Shown: piece by piece, positions 45,701 to 53,919 of the stretch
How positions within the stretch are numbered: the first letter of the stretch is position 1
Layout of the letters: each line of letters opens with the position of its first letter
Source of the DNA: Mycoavidus cysteinexigens
GTDB lineage: Bacteria; Pseudomonadota; Gammaproteobacteria; Burkholderiales; Burkholderiaceae
NCBI RefSeq assembly: GCF_003966915.1
Contig: NZ_AP018150.1
Coordinates: forward strand, 744,001 to 808,000
Length of the DNA stretch: 64,000 bases
Direction of reading: 5' to 3'
Translations under genes and position numbers: made by a program
Notes under the pieces: generated by a model
Told to the model about the DNA's origin: nothing
Seen by the model: only the letters and a program-made list of their open reading frames with translations
Database searches by the model: none

Positions 45701-48253
45701 GAAAAGAGGTTACTGCGAGAAGCGTGGCCGTTAAATCGTAACAAAAATCAATATCAGTTTATCCATAAATCGCTGTTGGAATATTTTGTGGCGCGCTCAG
45801 TGTTTGAGCCGGGGCAAAGCGACACGAGCGTGACAGAGGAGAAACGTTCTATAGACGGGTCGCCAAATCGAGCGCGACGGCTGAGTTTTGAAAGTGACTA
45901 TTCATTGGATGTAAGAGCGGTTTTAGAGGAAAAGGATTTACTCGATACCCTTTTAGCGCGGAAGAGTTTTGTGAATGAACCGGCGATTCTAGGGTTTCTG
46001 GTTGAACGCGCGCGGAAAGAACCGTTGTTTAAAAAGCAATTGCATGCATTAATCGAGCGCTCGAAAGCGAATGATGAGGATACGGCGCGCCAAGTGGATA
46101 AAGAAGCTATCCGTAAAGCAGCAGCAAATGCAATCACCGTGTTGGTCAAAGCGGGGGTTCAATTTAATGGAGCCGATTTAAACACAATCCAGATACCCGG
46201 GGCGGATCTGAGTGGGGGCGTATTTGATTTGGCCCAGTTACAAAGAGCGGATTTAAGAAAGGTCAGTCTTCGCAAGAGCTGGCTGCGCGAGGCAAATTTA
46301 AGCGGTGCGCAGATGGCCGGGGTGCAGTTTGGTGAAGGGGCGTATGTGCAAGAAGAGAGCAAAGTCTATTCTTGCGCGTATTCACCGGATGGGAAAACCT
46401 GTGCGATGGGTCTTGGAAACGGCATAATCAGCCTCTATGACACCTCAAGCTGGGCAAAAATCCGCACCTTAGAAGGCTATGCCGACACTGTTTGGAGCGT
46501 GGTGTATTCGCCGAGCGGCGCGCAGATCGCCTCCAATGGTGGTTATACGGTGCGGCTGTGGGACGCGCACAGTGGCGCGGCGGGGCACATCTTAGAAGGT
46601 CATACCTCTTGGGTTAATAGCGTGGTGTATTCGCCGAGCGGCGCACAGATCGCCTCGGGCAGTAATGACAAGACGGTTCGGCTGTGGGACGCGCACAGCG
46701 GCGCGGCGGGGCACATCTTAGAAGGACATACCGACTCTGTTAATAGCGTGGTGTATTCGCCGAGCGGCGCACAGATCGCCTCGGGCAGTGGTGACAATAC
46801 GGTGCGGCTGTGGGATGCGCATAGCGGCGCGGCGGGGCGCACCTTAGAAGGCCATACCGGCACTGTTTTGAGCGTGGTGTATTCGCCGAGCGGCGCGCAG
46901 ATCGCCTCGGGCAGTATGGACAAGACGGTGCGGCTGTGGGACGCACACAGCGGCGCGGCGGTGCACATCTTAGAAGAACATACCGACATTGTTTTGAGCG
47001 TGGTGTATTCGCCGAGCGGCGCGCAGATCGCCTCCGGCAGTTGGGACAATACGGTGCGGCTGTGGGACGTGCACAGCCGTAAGGCGGTGCACACTTTAGA
47101 AGGCCATACCGACACTGTTATTAGCGTGGTGTATTCACCGAATGGCGCGCAGATCGCCTCGGGCAGTTTTGACAATACGGTGCGGCTGTGGGACGCGCAC
47201 AGCGGCACGGTGGGAAACACCTTAGAAGGCCATACCTGGTCTGTTAATAACGTGGTGTATTCGCCGAGCGGTGCGCAGATTGCCTCGGGCAGTTTTGACA
47301 AGACGGTACGGCTGTGGGACACGCACAGTGGCGCAGCGATACGCACCTTAGAAGGACATACCTCTTGGGTTCATAGCGTGGTGTATTCGCCGAGCGGCGC
47401 GCAGATCGCCTCGGGCAGTGATGACAAGACGGTTCGTCTGTGGGACGCGCACAGCGGCGCGGCGGGGCACATTTTAGAAGGCCATGCCTGGTCTGTTAAT
47501 AGCGTGGTGTATTCGCCGAACGGCGCGCAGATTGCCTCGGGCAGTTTTGACAGGACGGTGCGTCTGTGGGACGCGCATAGCGGCGCGGCGGGGCACATCT
47601 TAGAAGGACATGCCTCTTGGGTTACTAGTGTGGTGTATGCGTCGAGCGGCGCGCAGATCGCCTCGGGCAGTATGGACAAGACGGTTCGTCTGTGGGACGC
47701 GCACAGCGGCGCGGCGGGGCACGCCTTAGAAGGACATACCGACTCTGTTAATAGCGTGGTGTATTCGCCGAGCGGCGCGCAGATCGCCTCGGGCAGTGAT
47801 GACAAGACGGTTCGTCTGTGGGACGCGCACAGCGGCGCGGCGGGGCACATTTTAGAAGGCCATGCCTGGTCTGTTAATAGCGTGGTGTATTCGCCAAGCG
47901 GCGCGCAGATCGCCTCGGGCAGCTCTGACCAGACGGTGCGGCTATGGGAGGCTGCTTCGGGTGAGTGTCTCAGCGTGATTCAGGCGTTTAGGAAGCCCGT
48001 GTATAGTGTTGCCTGGACGGGACTGAATGGATACCAGTATTTAGTGAGCAGTGGAAAAGGATCAATGTGCCAGTGGGAAATCAAAAAAGAGCCAGAAGGC
48101 TATACAGCGAGACTGTGCTGGAGTAGTACAAGATCTGAAGTGCTAACGGTAGCGGATACGCTGATTGAAGGTGTGCAAGGTTTAAGTGAGATGAATAGAC
48201 GCCTTTTGAAACAACGTGGGGCGGTAGGCAATGCGTTACCATTGAGCGTTTAA
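42734..48253 (+). CDS. Helical-repeat / NACHT / pentapeptide / 14-blade WD40 giant protein
   Basis: With 1839 residues, this is the longest protein here. TPR-like hairpins open it (IAQAYFDRGQILDQLEQFDK). A helical array at about 190-620 is homologous to the module duplicated in the 33766 protein (YACQALAYVPDNETPW corresponds to YARQALVHIPNNEAVW). NACHT follows, with Walker A GDSGAGKST at 699-707, Walker B FVFILDSYDE and IIGCRSEYF. A helical arm (YQFIHKSLLEYFVARSVF) is followed by pentapeptide-like repeats (IQIPGADLSGGVF, ANLSGAQMAG) and 14 blades, most nearly identical (SVVYSPSGAQIASGS). The tail GLSEMNRRLLKQRGA closes the protein. The short pre-NACHT VH motif of its relatives is absent. Confidence 0.9.
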   Translation: MLGSIFSSSRSALSPEQTLDLANSYLETARKTADLNIALVLCDDAEASLSQMKRAVRKAQAPQTQSDQTLRNKIAQAYFDRGQILDQLEQFDKAQDSYKKAEKWGHAQAPGRVNPLPSSASDHSALFSRLSIGESNSPSLSKAFVSASVLPYVMASADLGLEGRGSERFFAPFFKKNVSAPVLEGALPVANKPPKNLEQLANGLILLSSQSNPDIEFSEQAQTWLAQIDPSEAKRLQNLATDVIRVFVKDELKEMSVAEVVVLAPGLTKELFNALLKRLVNGIERSTLLEADLLDGLAQMIRNAGPEYLDTDDLVKIVKVISERLQKTHGQSEDHVYRLMVALSSILDAMADYVQDVDRENLREPLLGYLKDLQGGDNPYLMYQAAYACQALAYVPDNETPWQGAVRRGSSLLKGVSGLISAVKGFDLNKIVDSLGDISDGVGGIGGVWDTAHEIYETVSSLAESGQDFVSCLQEGLTFERKGKWYKALEGADVLLQQRKLIDFETFVRQATCRQHKAFQWGLSERLGQLAANPALDEETQQSALRFLGDLYENDAVWGKSVSAKKRVIQIIKELAIASNVAKEAKDLLEHLAKINDPRKRKLYISCQKDAAKGLEPLYKPALAPTSPTLLGRAQNKPKVEDDVQQLRRARVNEWKKDERLYVEPLGKATLHDTVTFDLTEKVNEFLRNPKKKILLLLGDSGAGKSTFNRALEASLWHSYLNDPKQKRIPLLIALPEIDNPTHELVEKHLHLKGFSQKQIRELKQSHEFVFILDSYDESQQSGNLYRTNEINQERGWQGQVIIGCRSEYFGEDDRARFQPEDATQLQALVVAPFSDQKIKRYTEAYAKVNPLEWAAEDYQAVLQSIPHLEELVTNPFLLKITLDVLPRLTNQRQELTKTRLTRLALYDEFVEQWFERGKQRFLTEKTLEAQEKKVFEELIDEGFTTNGIAFVKELAVQIYERQRGNPIVKYVRFEDQKTWKQEFFGPEDEKRLLREAWPLNRNKNQYQFIHKSLLEYFVARSVFEPGQSDTSVTEEKRSIDGSPNRARRLSFESDYSLDVRAVLEEKDLLDTLLARKSFVNEPAILGFLVERARKEPLFKKQLHALIERSKANDEDTARQVDKEAIRKAAANAITVLVKAGVQFNGADLNTIQIPGADLSGGVFDLAQLQRADLRKVSLRKSWLREANLSGAQMAGVQFGEGAYVQEESKVYSCAYSPDGKTCAMGLGNGIISLYDTSSWAKIRTLEGYADTVWSVVYSPSGAQIASNGGYTVRLWDAHSGAAGHILEGHTSWVNSVVYSPSGAQIASGSNDKTVRLWDAHSGAAGHILEGHTDSVNSVVYSPSGAQIASGSGDNTVRLWDAHSGAAGRTLEGHTGTVLSVVYSPSGAQIASGSMDKTVRLWDAHSGAAVHILEEHTDIVLSVVYSPSGAQIASGSWDNTVRLWDVHSRKAVHTLEGHTDTVISVVYSPNGAQIASGSFDNTVRLWDAHSGTVGNTLEGHTWSVNNVVYSPSGAQIASGSFDKTVRLWDTHSGAAIRTLEGHTSWVHSVVYSPSGAQIASGSDDKTVRLWDAHSGAAGHILEGHAWSVNSVVYSPNGAQIASGSFDRTVRLWDAHSGAAGHILEGHASWVTSVVYASSGAQIASGSMDKTVRLWDAHSGAAGHALEGHTDSVNSVVYSPSGAQIASGSDDKTVRLWDAHSGAAGHILEGHAWSVNSVVYSPSGAQIASGSSDQTVRLWEAASGECLSVIQAFRKPVYSVAWTGLNGYQYLVSSGKGSMCQWEIKKEPEGYTARLCWSSTRSEVLTVADTLIEGVQGLSEMNRRLLKQRGAVGNALPLSV
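46490..47960 (+). repeat. 126-bp tandem repeat array encoding near-identical WD40 blades
   Basis: About 12 units at 126-bp spacing share GTGGTGTATTCGCCGAGCGG and GACGCGCACAGCGGCGC. One early unit is 3 bp shorter. Units 9 and 12 differ at only a few bases, which implies recent homogenisation or duplication. The GC-rich bias of the array is unlike the AT-rich blades of twin A. Confidence 0.88.
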
Positions 48254-48294
48254 GCTGAGTGGTTTACAGGCATCATTTCAATTAAAATAGTTGA

Positions 48295-48470
48295 ATGAAC
48301 GCACAAATACGCTGTCGCCTTAAATGGATCAAACTATACGAAGAGCTGGGAGATGCGGGCGTGGTATGTCGACGTTGTGGTGTCTCCCGTCCGACATTAC
48401 GTGATGGTGGAAAAAGCGAATAGCCGGCCTGGCTAGTAAACCTATACTCCGGTGGACTACCATACTGAGC
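48295..48470 (+). pseudogene. IS481-like transposase remnant (N-terminal HTH, frameshifted)
   Basis: From ATG 48295 the frame reads LKWIKLYEELGDAGVVCRRC, then GVSRPTLR, the helix-turn-helix start of IS481/IS3-type integrases. It then breaks. Another frame continues WWKKRIAGLASKP, also family-like, before homology is lost. The catalytic DDE core is gone. It is the scar of a deleted insertion sequence next to the accessory island. Confidence 0.75.
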
Positions 48471-48599
48471 AGGTACAAACCGAGTGGAGCCATATCAGCC
48501 GCAGCCAATGCTTCTATTGTGAGGCTCGTTTTCTTACCCTGTTTTGGAATGTCCTCAGATAATAATTGTCTACTCCCTCTATCAAGATTTTCTGCCCCA

Positions 48600-48624
48600 G
48601 GTCTTATCCGCTCGGTTTTAAAAT
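48600..48624 (+). repeat. Right copy of the 25-bp direct repeat
   Basis: GGTCTTATCCGCTC-G-GTTTTAAAAT repeats 42316-42340 with a single change, about 6.3 kb downstream. Confidence 0.8.
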
Positions 48625-48747
48625 AAGGTGTTCCGGAAGACTAGACACAGAATTTGCTCAACTGACAATTTCCCTTTAGAATATAGGGTTTTACCTTGTC
48701 GCACCAGTATTGATCTGGGCGGCTATTAGCCATAAGGAAGCGTGTCC

Positions 48748-49146
48748 ATGCGACATTACGAAGTCATTTTTATTGTACATCCCGATCAAAGCGAGCAAGT
48801 GCCTGCCATGATCGAGCGCTACAAAGCCACCATTACCGCGCGCGGTGGGCAGATCCACCGGCTTGAAGATTGGGGACGGCGTCAGCTGGCTTACATGATC
48901 AACAAGCTCGCTAAGGCGCATTACATTTGCATGAATATCGAATGCGATGGCGAAACCTTGGCTGAATTGGAACATGCGTTCAAATTCAACGACGCTGTGC
49001 TGCGCCATTTGACCATCAAAATGAAGAAAGCCGAAACCGCCCCTTCGCCGATGATGAAAGAAGTGCAACGTGAAGAGGCGAAGAAAGCAAGCCATGCTCC
49101 CGCCCAGGCGCAGCCGGCAGAGGCTGAGCCAGAAGCCGCAGCATAA
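48748..49146 (+). CDS. rpsF: 30S ribosomal protein S6
   Basis: S6 binds the platform of the 30S subunit with S18. ATG 48748 ([15 protein letters not shown]) is preferred over GTG 48742 because AAGGAA lies at a proper distance and the family begins here. The protein has 132 residues. The C-terminal extension is rich in Ala, Glu and Pro. First gene of rpsF-priB-rpsR-rplI. Confidence 0.96.
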   Translation: MRHYEVIFIVHPDQSEQVPAMIERYKATITARGGQIHRLEDWGRRQLAYMINKLAKAHYICMNIECDGETLAELEHAFKFNDAVLRHLTIKMKKAETAPSPMMKEVQREEAKKASHAPAQAQPAEAEPEAAA

Positions 49147-49175
49147 GGGCGCGTCGACGGTAAAGCCAGGAATCG

Positions 49176-49478
49176 GTGGTGAACCAGCTCGTGCTTGAGG
49201 CGTCTGTGATTGAGCGTGAGGCAGTCCGCTATACGCCGGCAGGCATACCCATTGTAAATTGCCTGTTGCAGCATGGTTCGCGCGTAAGTGAAGCCGGGGT
49301 TCCACGCCTGGTCGATTTAACATTATCGGCCGTTGGCGTAGGCGAGTTAAGCGGTACGCTGGCTGCTTGCGCACTGGGGCAAGCGTTTCGTTTCACGGGC
49401 TTTTTAGCGCCACGCCGTCGTCAGGCTCGCACATTAATATTTCATATTACAGAATTGCAGGATATTCAGAGGATTTAA
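49176..49478 (+). CDS. priB: Primosomal replication protein PriB
   Basis: PriB is a dimeric OB-fold single-strand DNA-binding protein that helps PriA restart replication. The 100 residues start with GTG (49176, or 49179) and show [20 protein letters not shown] and [13 protein letters not shown]. It lies between rpsF and rpsR as usual and ends one base before rpsR. Confidence 0.92.
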   Translation: MVNQLVLEASVIEREAVRYTPAGIPIVNCLLQHGSRVSEAGVPRLVDLTLSAVGVGELSGTLAACALGQAFRFTGFLAPRRRQARTLIFHITELQDIQRI

Positions 49479-49479
49479 C

Positions 49480-49755
49480 ATGGCACGTTTCACAGGCAAA
49501 AAGAAATTTGAGCGCCGTCCACAACAGAACCCGCTTTTTAAGCGTAAAAAATTCTGTCGTTTCACAGTGGCTGGAGTAGAACAAATCGATTACAAAGACC
49601 TTGATGTACTCAAGGATTTTGTTGGCGAAAACGGCAAAATTACGCCTGCTCGCTTAACCGGCACCCATGCTCGTTATCAGCGTCAGCTTGATCGGGCAAT
49701 TAAGCGCGCGCGCTTTTTAGCGCTGCTGCCTTACACCGATCTGCATAACGCCTGA
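49480..49755 (+). CDS. rpsR: 30S ribosomal protein S18
   Basis: S18 pairs with S6 in the small subunit. The 91 residues contain the family core [20 protein letters not shown] and [20 protein letters not shown]. It starts directly after the priB stop. Confidence 0.97.
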   Translation: MARFTGKKKFERRPQQNPLFKRKKFCRFTVAGVEQIDYKDLDVLKDFVGENGKITPARLTGTHARYQRQLDRAIKRARFLALLPYTDLHNA

Positions 49756-49783
49756 TCTCGAAAAAGTTATAAGGAGCTTACAC

Positions 49784-50254
49784 ATGCAAGCCAAAATCAA
49801 AATGCAAGTCATTTTATTGGAAAAAGTCGCCAAACTCGGTAACCTTGGAGATATCGTTAAGGTTGCCAAAGGCTATGCGCGTAATTTTTTGCTGCCACAG
49901 AAAAAAGCCCGCCGCGCGACCCAAGAAGCCATTCAAGAGTTTGAAGTACGTCGTGCGGAGCTTGAAAAAGCCGCTTCGCAGAAACTGGCTGCGGCACAAG
50001 AGCTAGGCGAAAAATTAGCCGGTTCAACCTTGCAAATTTCGCAAAAATCAGGCGTCGATGGGCGTTTATTTGGTTCCGTAACGAACACCGATATTGCCAA
50101 TGCACTGAAAGCGCAGGGTTTTGAGATCGAGAAAATTCAACTACGTTTGCCTGACGGGCCGCTTAAGATGATCGGTGATCATCTGGTGCAGGTTTCGCTG
50201 CATACGGATGTGCTCGTGAATGTAACTGTATCGGTCCTTGGCGAGCACGTGTAA
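49784..50254 (+). CDS. rplI: 50S ribosomal protein L9
   Basis: L9 stabilises the L1 stalk region and affects frame maintenance. The protein has an N-terminal domain ([19 protein letters not shown]), a long connecting helix and a C-terminal rRNA-binding domain. AAGGAG lies seven bases before ATG 49784, so translation probably begins there and adds six residues (MQAKIK) before the usual start at 49802. Confidence 0.95.
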   Translation: MQAKIKMQVILLEKVAKLGNLGDIVKVAKGYARNFLLPQKKARRATQEAIQEFEVRRAELEKAASQKLAAAQELGEKLAGSTLQISQKSGVDGRLFGSVTNTDIANALKAQGFEIEKIQLRLPDGPLKMIGDHLVQVSLHTDVLVNVTVSVLGEHV

Positions 50255-50290
50255 ACGTCAGTCAATGCTCGTAGCAGTACTAAGAGATAA

Positions 50291-50327
50291 AAACGGAGGC
50301 TAGGTTAACTGGCTTCCGTTTTTTTTT
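50291..50327 (+). terminator. Terminator of the rpsF-rplI operon
   Basis: AAACGGAGGCTAG pairs with CTGGCTTCCGTTT (two G-T pairs) around a five-base loop, and a run of T follows. It is a strong intrinsic terminator 37 bases after rplI. Confidence 0.88.
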
Positions 50328-50435
50328 GAGCGCCCCAGTGTGGGAAGGAAGTGTGATCGTAATCTGCGCGCCGATGAATATAAACCAGGTGAAAGAGTGT
50401 GCAACACCGATAAATCGGCGATAATCCCAGGCGCC

Positions 50436-51818
50436 ATGAATACAGTTAATACAGATCCTCAAATCACTGCCCTCAAAGTCCCACCTCATTCGATTGAAGC
50501 TGAACAATCGGTATTAGGCGGGCTGTTGCTCGACAATAGCGCCTGGGACAGAATCGCCGACTTTTTACAAGAAAGTAATTTTTATCGCTATGATCACCGG
50601 TTGATTTTTAAACACATCGGTAAATTGATTGCGGCGGTGCGTCCAGCCGATGTGATCACCGTGTTTGAATCGCTGACCTCATCCGGCAAGGCGGAGGAGG
50701 CCGGCGGACTCGCCTATTTGAATGCGCTAGCGCAAAACACGCCTAGCGCCGCCAATATCCGCCGTTATGCAGAAATTGTGCGGGATCGCGCAGTGCTGCG
50801 CAAGCTGGTCACGGTGGCCGATGAGATTTCAGGCGATGCTTTTAATCCGCAAGGCAAAGAGGTGCGTCAGCTACTGGATGAGGCAGAATCAAAAGTATTT
50901 GCGATTGCGGAGGAAGGCACGCGTGGTGGGCAGGGGTTTATTGAAATTAAACCGTTGCTATCGCAAGTGGTGGAGCGTATCGATACGCTATACCACCAAG
51001 AAAATTCAACTGATGTCACGGGTACGCCCACTGGTTTTGTCGATCTGGATCGCATGACTTCCGGCTTACATGGTGGTGAACTGGTTATTATTGCGGGACG
51101 CCCGTCTATGGGCAAGACTTCGCTAGCGATGAACATCGGCGAATATGTTGCAGTTGAATATGGCTTGCCAGTAGCCGTGTTTTCAATGGAAATGCCGGGA
51201 ACGCAACTGGCGATGCGGATGCTGGGTTCAGTTGGGCGCTTGGATGCGCACCGGCTTCGCACCGGAAAATTGACAGATGAAGATTGGCCCAAACTGACGC
51301 ACGCGATGCAAAAAATGAGCGACGCGCAAATTTTTGTTGACGAGCAAAGCGCGCTTAATCCGCTTGAATTACGTGCCCGCGCGCGGCGCTTGTCACGCCA
51401 ATGCGGACAGTTAGGTTTAATTATTATTGACTATTTGCAATTGATGTCATCGGCTTCTTCGGGTGAAAATCGCGCCACCGAAATCTCGGAAATTTCACGT
51501 TCGCTCAAGAGCTTGGCAAAAGAACTCAATGTGCCGGTTGTCGCGCTCTCGCAGCTTAACCGTGGGCTCGAGCAGCGGCCCAATAAACGCCCCGTAATGT
51601 CTGATTTGCGCGAATCTGGCGCGATTGAACAAGATGCCGATGTGATTTTCTTTATTTACCGTGATGAAGTTTATAATCCCGATAGTCAAGACAAAGGCAC
51701 GGCCGAGATTATTATTGGCAAGCAGCGCAATGGGCCAATTGGCGTGGTGCGGCTGACTTTCTTAGGGCAGTACACCAAATTCGACAATTTCGCGGGTCAG
51801 CCAATGTATAACGATTAG
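50436..51818 (+). CDS. dnaB: Replicative DNA helicase DnaB
   Basis: DnaB is the hexameric fork helicase. ATG 50436 (MNTVNTDPQI) gives 460 residues. A start at 50340 would add an unsupported stretch. The N-terminal domain has KVPPHSIEAEQSVLGGLLLD. The RecA-like domain has Walker A GRPSMGKTS, Walker B LIIIDYLQLM and the arginine-finger region SDLRESGAIEQDADVIFFIY. No intein is present. Confidence 0.97.
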   Translation: MNTVNTDPQITALKVPPHSIEAEQSVLGGLLLDNSAWDRIADFLQESNFYRYDHRLIFKHIGKLIAAVRPADVITVFESLTSSGKAEEAGGLAYLNALAQNTPSAANIRRYAEIVRDRAVLRKLVTVADEISGDAFNPQGKEVRQLLDEAESKVFAIAEEGTRGGQGFIEIKPLLSQVVERIDTLYHQENSTDVTGTPTGFVDLDRMTSGLHGGELVIIAGRPSMGKTSLAMNIGEYVAVEYGLPVAVFSMEMPGTQLAMRMLGSVGRLDAHRLRTGKLTDEDWPKLTHAMQKMSDAQIFVDEQSALNPLELRARARRLSRQCGQLGLIIIDYLQLMSSASSGENRATEISEISRSLKSLAKELNVPVVALSQLNRGLEQRPNKRPVMSDLRESGAIEQDADVIFFIYRDEVYNPDSQDKGTAEIIIGKQRNGPIGVVRLTFLGQYTKFDNFAGQPMYND

Positions 51819-51969
51819 TGAGATTTTTATACCATTTTGCTAAATAATTTGTTGCCATGCTCGATAAATGGGCTGGCCCAGGTACAATAGCGCACTTTAT
51901 AAGTTAGAGCTATTTTATTTTGAATGGTTCGCGCCTCAGTAATTAATAGACCCTTGTTTAAGGATTGAG

Positions 51970-52596
51970 ATGTTCAGTCGCTTTATGCCCAAAGAGGGTA
52001 AGTTCTTTGAAATCTTTAATGCGCATGCAAAATGCCTAGTAGACGCTAGCCATGATTTGGAGCGTTTAGTCAATCAACTGGATGAAGCTGAAGTCCATAA
52101 AAAAAATGTGCAACTTAAAGAAAATCAAGCAGATAAACTGACGCACGAAACCATTGATCTGTTGCATAAGACCTTTATTACGCCATTTGATCGGGATGAA
52201 ATTCACAAACTCATCACGACGATGGATGACATCCTTGATTTAATGGAAGATGTGGCTACCGCCGTCTGGCTGTACGATGTGCGCTCTCTCACGCCTGAGG
52301 CAGGCCAGCTTGCGCGTATTTGCGTAGGCAGTTGTGAACAGGTGGCGCAGGCAGTGGCTTTACTCAAAGACATGAAAAACGCGAGCGCAATTTTAGCCAT
52401 CTGCGCAGTCATTGACCGCTTGGAAACGGAGGCAGATGGCTTATTGCGAGCAGCGATTTCTCAACTCTTTCGAGAAGAAGACGATGTTAAGTCATTAATC
52501 AAGCACAAAGCGATTCTTGAGCTGCTAGAAGAGGTCACGGACAAATGTGAAGATGTCGCTAATATTATCGAAGGCATTGTGCTAGAAAACGCTTAG
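51970..52596 (+). CDS. PhoU-like DUF47 protein, partner of Pit
   Basis: The 208-residue all-helical protein belongs to the TIGR00153/DUF47 group. Examples are FNAHAKCLVDASHDLERLV, FDRDEIHKLITTMDDILDLM and VTDKCEDVANIIEGIVLE. These proteins bind metals through acidic bundles and are encoded with Pit phosphate transporters. Here it lies 30 bases before pit and is presumably its regulator. Confidence 0.9.
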   Translation: MFSRFMPKEGKFFEIFNAHAKCLVDASHDLERLVNQLDEAEVHKKNVQLKENQADKLTHETIDLLHKTFITPFDRDEIHKLITTMDDILDLMEDVATAVWLYDVRSLTPEAGQLARICVGSCEQVAQAVALLKDMKNASAILAICAVIDRLETEADGLLRAAISQLFREEDDVKSLIKHKAILELLEEVTDKCEDVANIIEGIVLENA

Positions 52597-52626
52597 CGTG
52601 GCACGAGCTTATATCAGGAAATCTTA

Positions 52627-53637
52627 ATGTCATCGATTCATTTGGGACTGTGGGTTGTCGTCTTTTTAGTGGCGATTGCCCTAATCTTCGACTTCATGAA
52701 CGGCTTTCATGACGCGGCAAATTCGATTGCCACCGTGGTTTCTACGGGCGTTCTTAAACCCCATCACGCAGTCATATTTGCGGCTTTATTTAATGTCATT
52801 GCGTACTTTATTTTTCATCTAAAAGTAGCGTCAACGGTCGGCCGCGGCACGATCGATCCATCGATTATTGACCATTATGTCGTATTTGGCGCGCTTATAG
52901 GCGCCATCGGCTGGAACGTGATTACTTGGTACTATGGTATTCCGTCCAGTTCATCCCATGCGCTGATTGGGGGTTTGGTCGGCTCAGCGTTAGCTAAAGC
53001 AGGTCCTGGTTCGTTAAATATCGATGGCTTATGTAAAACCATCGCTTTTATTTTTGTTTCGCCGCTCCTCGGCTTCTTTTTAGGGTCGCTCTTGATGTTG
53101 GGGGTGTCATGGCTTTATTTGCGCACGACACCGAGCAAGGTTGATCGACGTTTTCGGCGTTATCAATTAATCTCTGCTGGCCTGTATAGCCTGGGGCACG
53201 GTGGTAACGATGCGCAAAAGACCATCGGCATTATCTGGATGCTTTTGCTGGCAACTGGCTATGCTTCAGCCACGCTCGACGCCCCTCCAATGTGGGTGAT
53301 TGCAGCCTGCTATTTGGCTATTGGCCTGGGCACGCTCTTTGGCGGCTGGCGCATCGTGCGGACCATGGGGCAAAAAATTACCAAACTAAAACCAGTGGGC
53401 GGCTTTTGCGCTGAATTTGGCGGTGCGATATCACTTTTCTTGGCCTCTTGGCTCGGCATCCCAGTATCCACTACGCATACCATTACAGGTGCGATAGTTG
53501 GCGTTGGCGCTACGCAAAAGCTGGCGGCCGTGCGTTGGGGCGTGGCGGGCAATATCGTTTGGGCTTGGATCTTGACGATTCCAGCTTCTGCCTCAATGGC
53601 GGCGCTGGCTTGGTGGCTGGGCCAGCATTTCCTGTAA
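52627..53637 (+). CDS. pit: Low-affinity inorganic phosphate transporter Pit
   Basis: This is a multi-pass membrane carrier of metal-phosphate with protons. The 336 residues contain the duplicated PHO4 signature, first as FDFMNGFHDAANSIATVVST and again as SLGHGGNDAQKTIGI. Further landmarks are GIPSSSSHALIGGLVG and GIPVSTTHTITGAIVGVG. It follows the DUF47 gene in one transcript and ends in a terminator. Confidence 0.94.
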   Translation: MSSIHLGLWVVVFLVAIALIFDFMNGFHDAANSIATVVSTGVLKPHHAVIFAALFNVIAYFIFHLKVASTVGRGTIDPSIIDHYVVFGALIGAIGWNVITWYYGIPSSSSHALIGGLVGSALAKAGPGSLNIDGLCKTIAFIFVSPLLGFFLGSLLMLGVSWLYLRTTPSKVDRRFRRYQLISAGLYSLGHGGNDAQKTIGIIWMLLLATGYASATLDAPPMWVIAACYLAIGLGTLFGGWRIVRTMGQKITKLKPVGGFCAEFGGAISLFLASWLGIPVSTTHTITGAIVGVGATQKLAAVRWGVAGNIVWAWILTIPASASMAALAWWLGQHFL

Positions 53638-53660
53638 GGCAGGTAAATGCTGGCGTTTTT
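53621..53660 (+). terminator. Terminator of pit, overlapping its stop codon
   Basis: GCCAGCATTT (53621-53630) pairs perfectly with AAATGCTGGC (53645-53654), with an inner CCTG/CAGG pair. GTTTTT follows. The left arm lies inside the last pit codons, so the gene's end is itself the terminator stem. Confidence 0.85.
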
Positions 53661-53910
53661 AGGCTTGCGGAATTTCGATTTTAACTTCCAGCACTTCTAA
53701 ATTATCTTGCTGCTCAAGCTTAACTTTAATATCCTCGTGCGCAATTTTCACATACTTTGAAATTACGGCGAGGAGTTCACGCTGGAGCGCGGGCATATAA
53801 TTAGCCGGAGTATGATTTGAGCGCTCATGCGCAATAATCAATTGCAGGCGCTCTTTGGCAAGCGATGCAGTTTTCTTATTCTCGCCAAGCAAAAAAGAAA
53901 GTATTGACAT
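53659..53910 (-). CDS. minE: Cell division topological specificity factor MinE
   Basis: MinE stimulates MinD ATPase and drives pole-to-pole oscillation. The 83 residues start [20 protein letters not shown] with the membrane-binding amphipathic helix. The MinD-contact region ([11 protein letters not shown]) and the beta dimer domain follow. Last gene of minC-minD-minE, convergent with pit. Confidence 0.95.
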   Translation of the reverse strand: MSILSFLLGENKKTASLAKERLQLIIAHERSNHTPANYMPALQRELLAVISKYVKIAHEDIKVKLEQQDNLEVLEVKIEIPQA

Positions 53911-53919
53911 ATCCTTACC

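Noticed and set aside
46600-47346. Long minus-strand open frame of 248 codons inside the 42734 gene, and similar ones at 47371-47850, 41059-41400 and 41473-41904
   Set aside because: They are the antisense of GC-rich 126-bp WD40 repeats. The repeat keeps an antisense frame open by periodicity, and the predicted proteins are simple repeats without starts in context.
40536-47960. Regular repeats that might suggest a CRISPR or other non-coding array
   Set aside because: The 126-bp period keeps one reading frame and encodes WD40 blades. There are no short palindromic repeats with unique spacers.
50340-50435. N-terminal extension of DnaB
   Set aside because: The added residues lie just after the rplI terminator, and I know of no family support for them. 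ATG 50436 gives the normal length.
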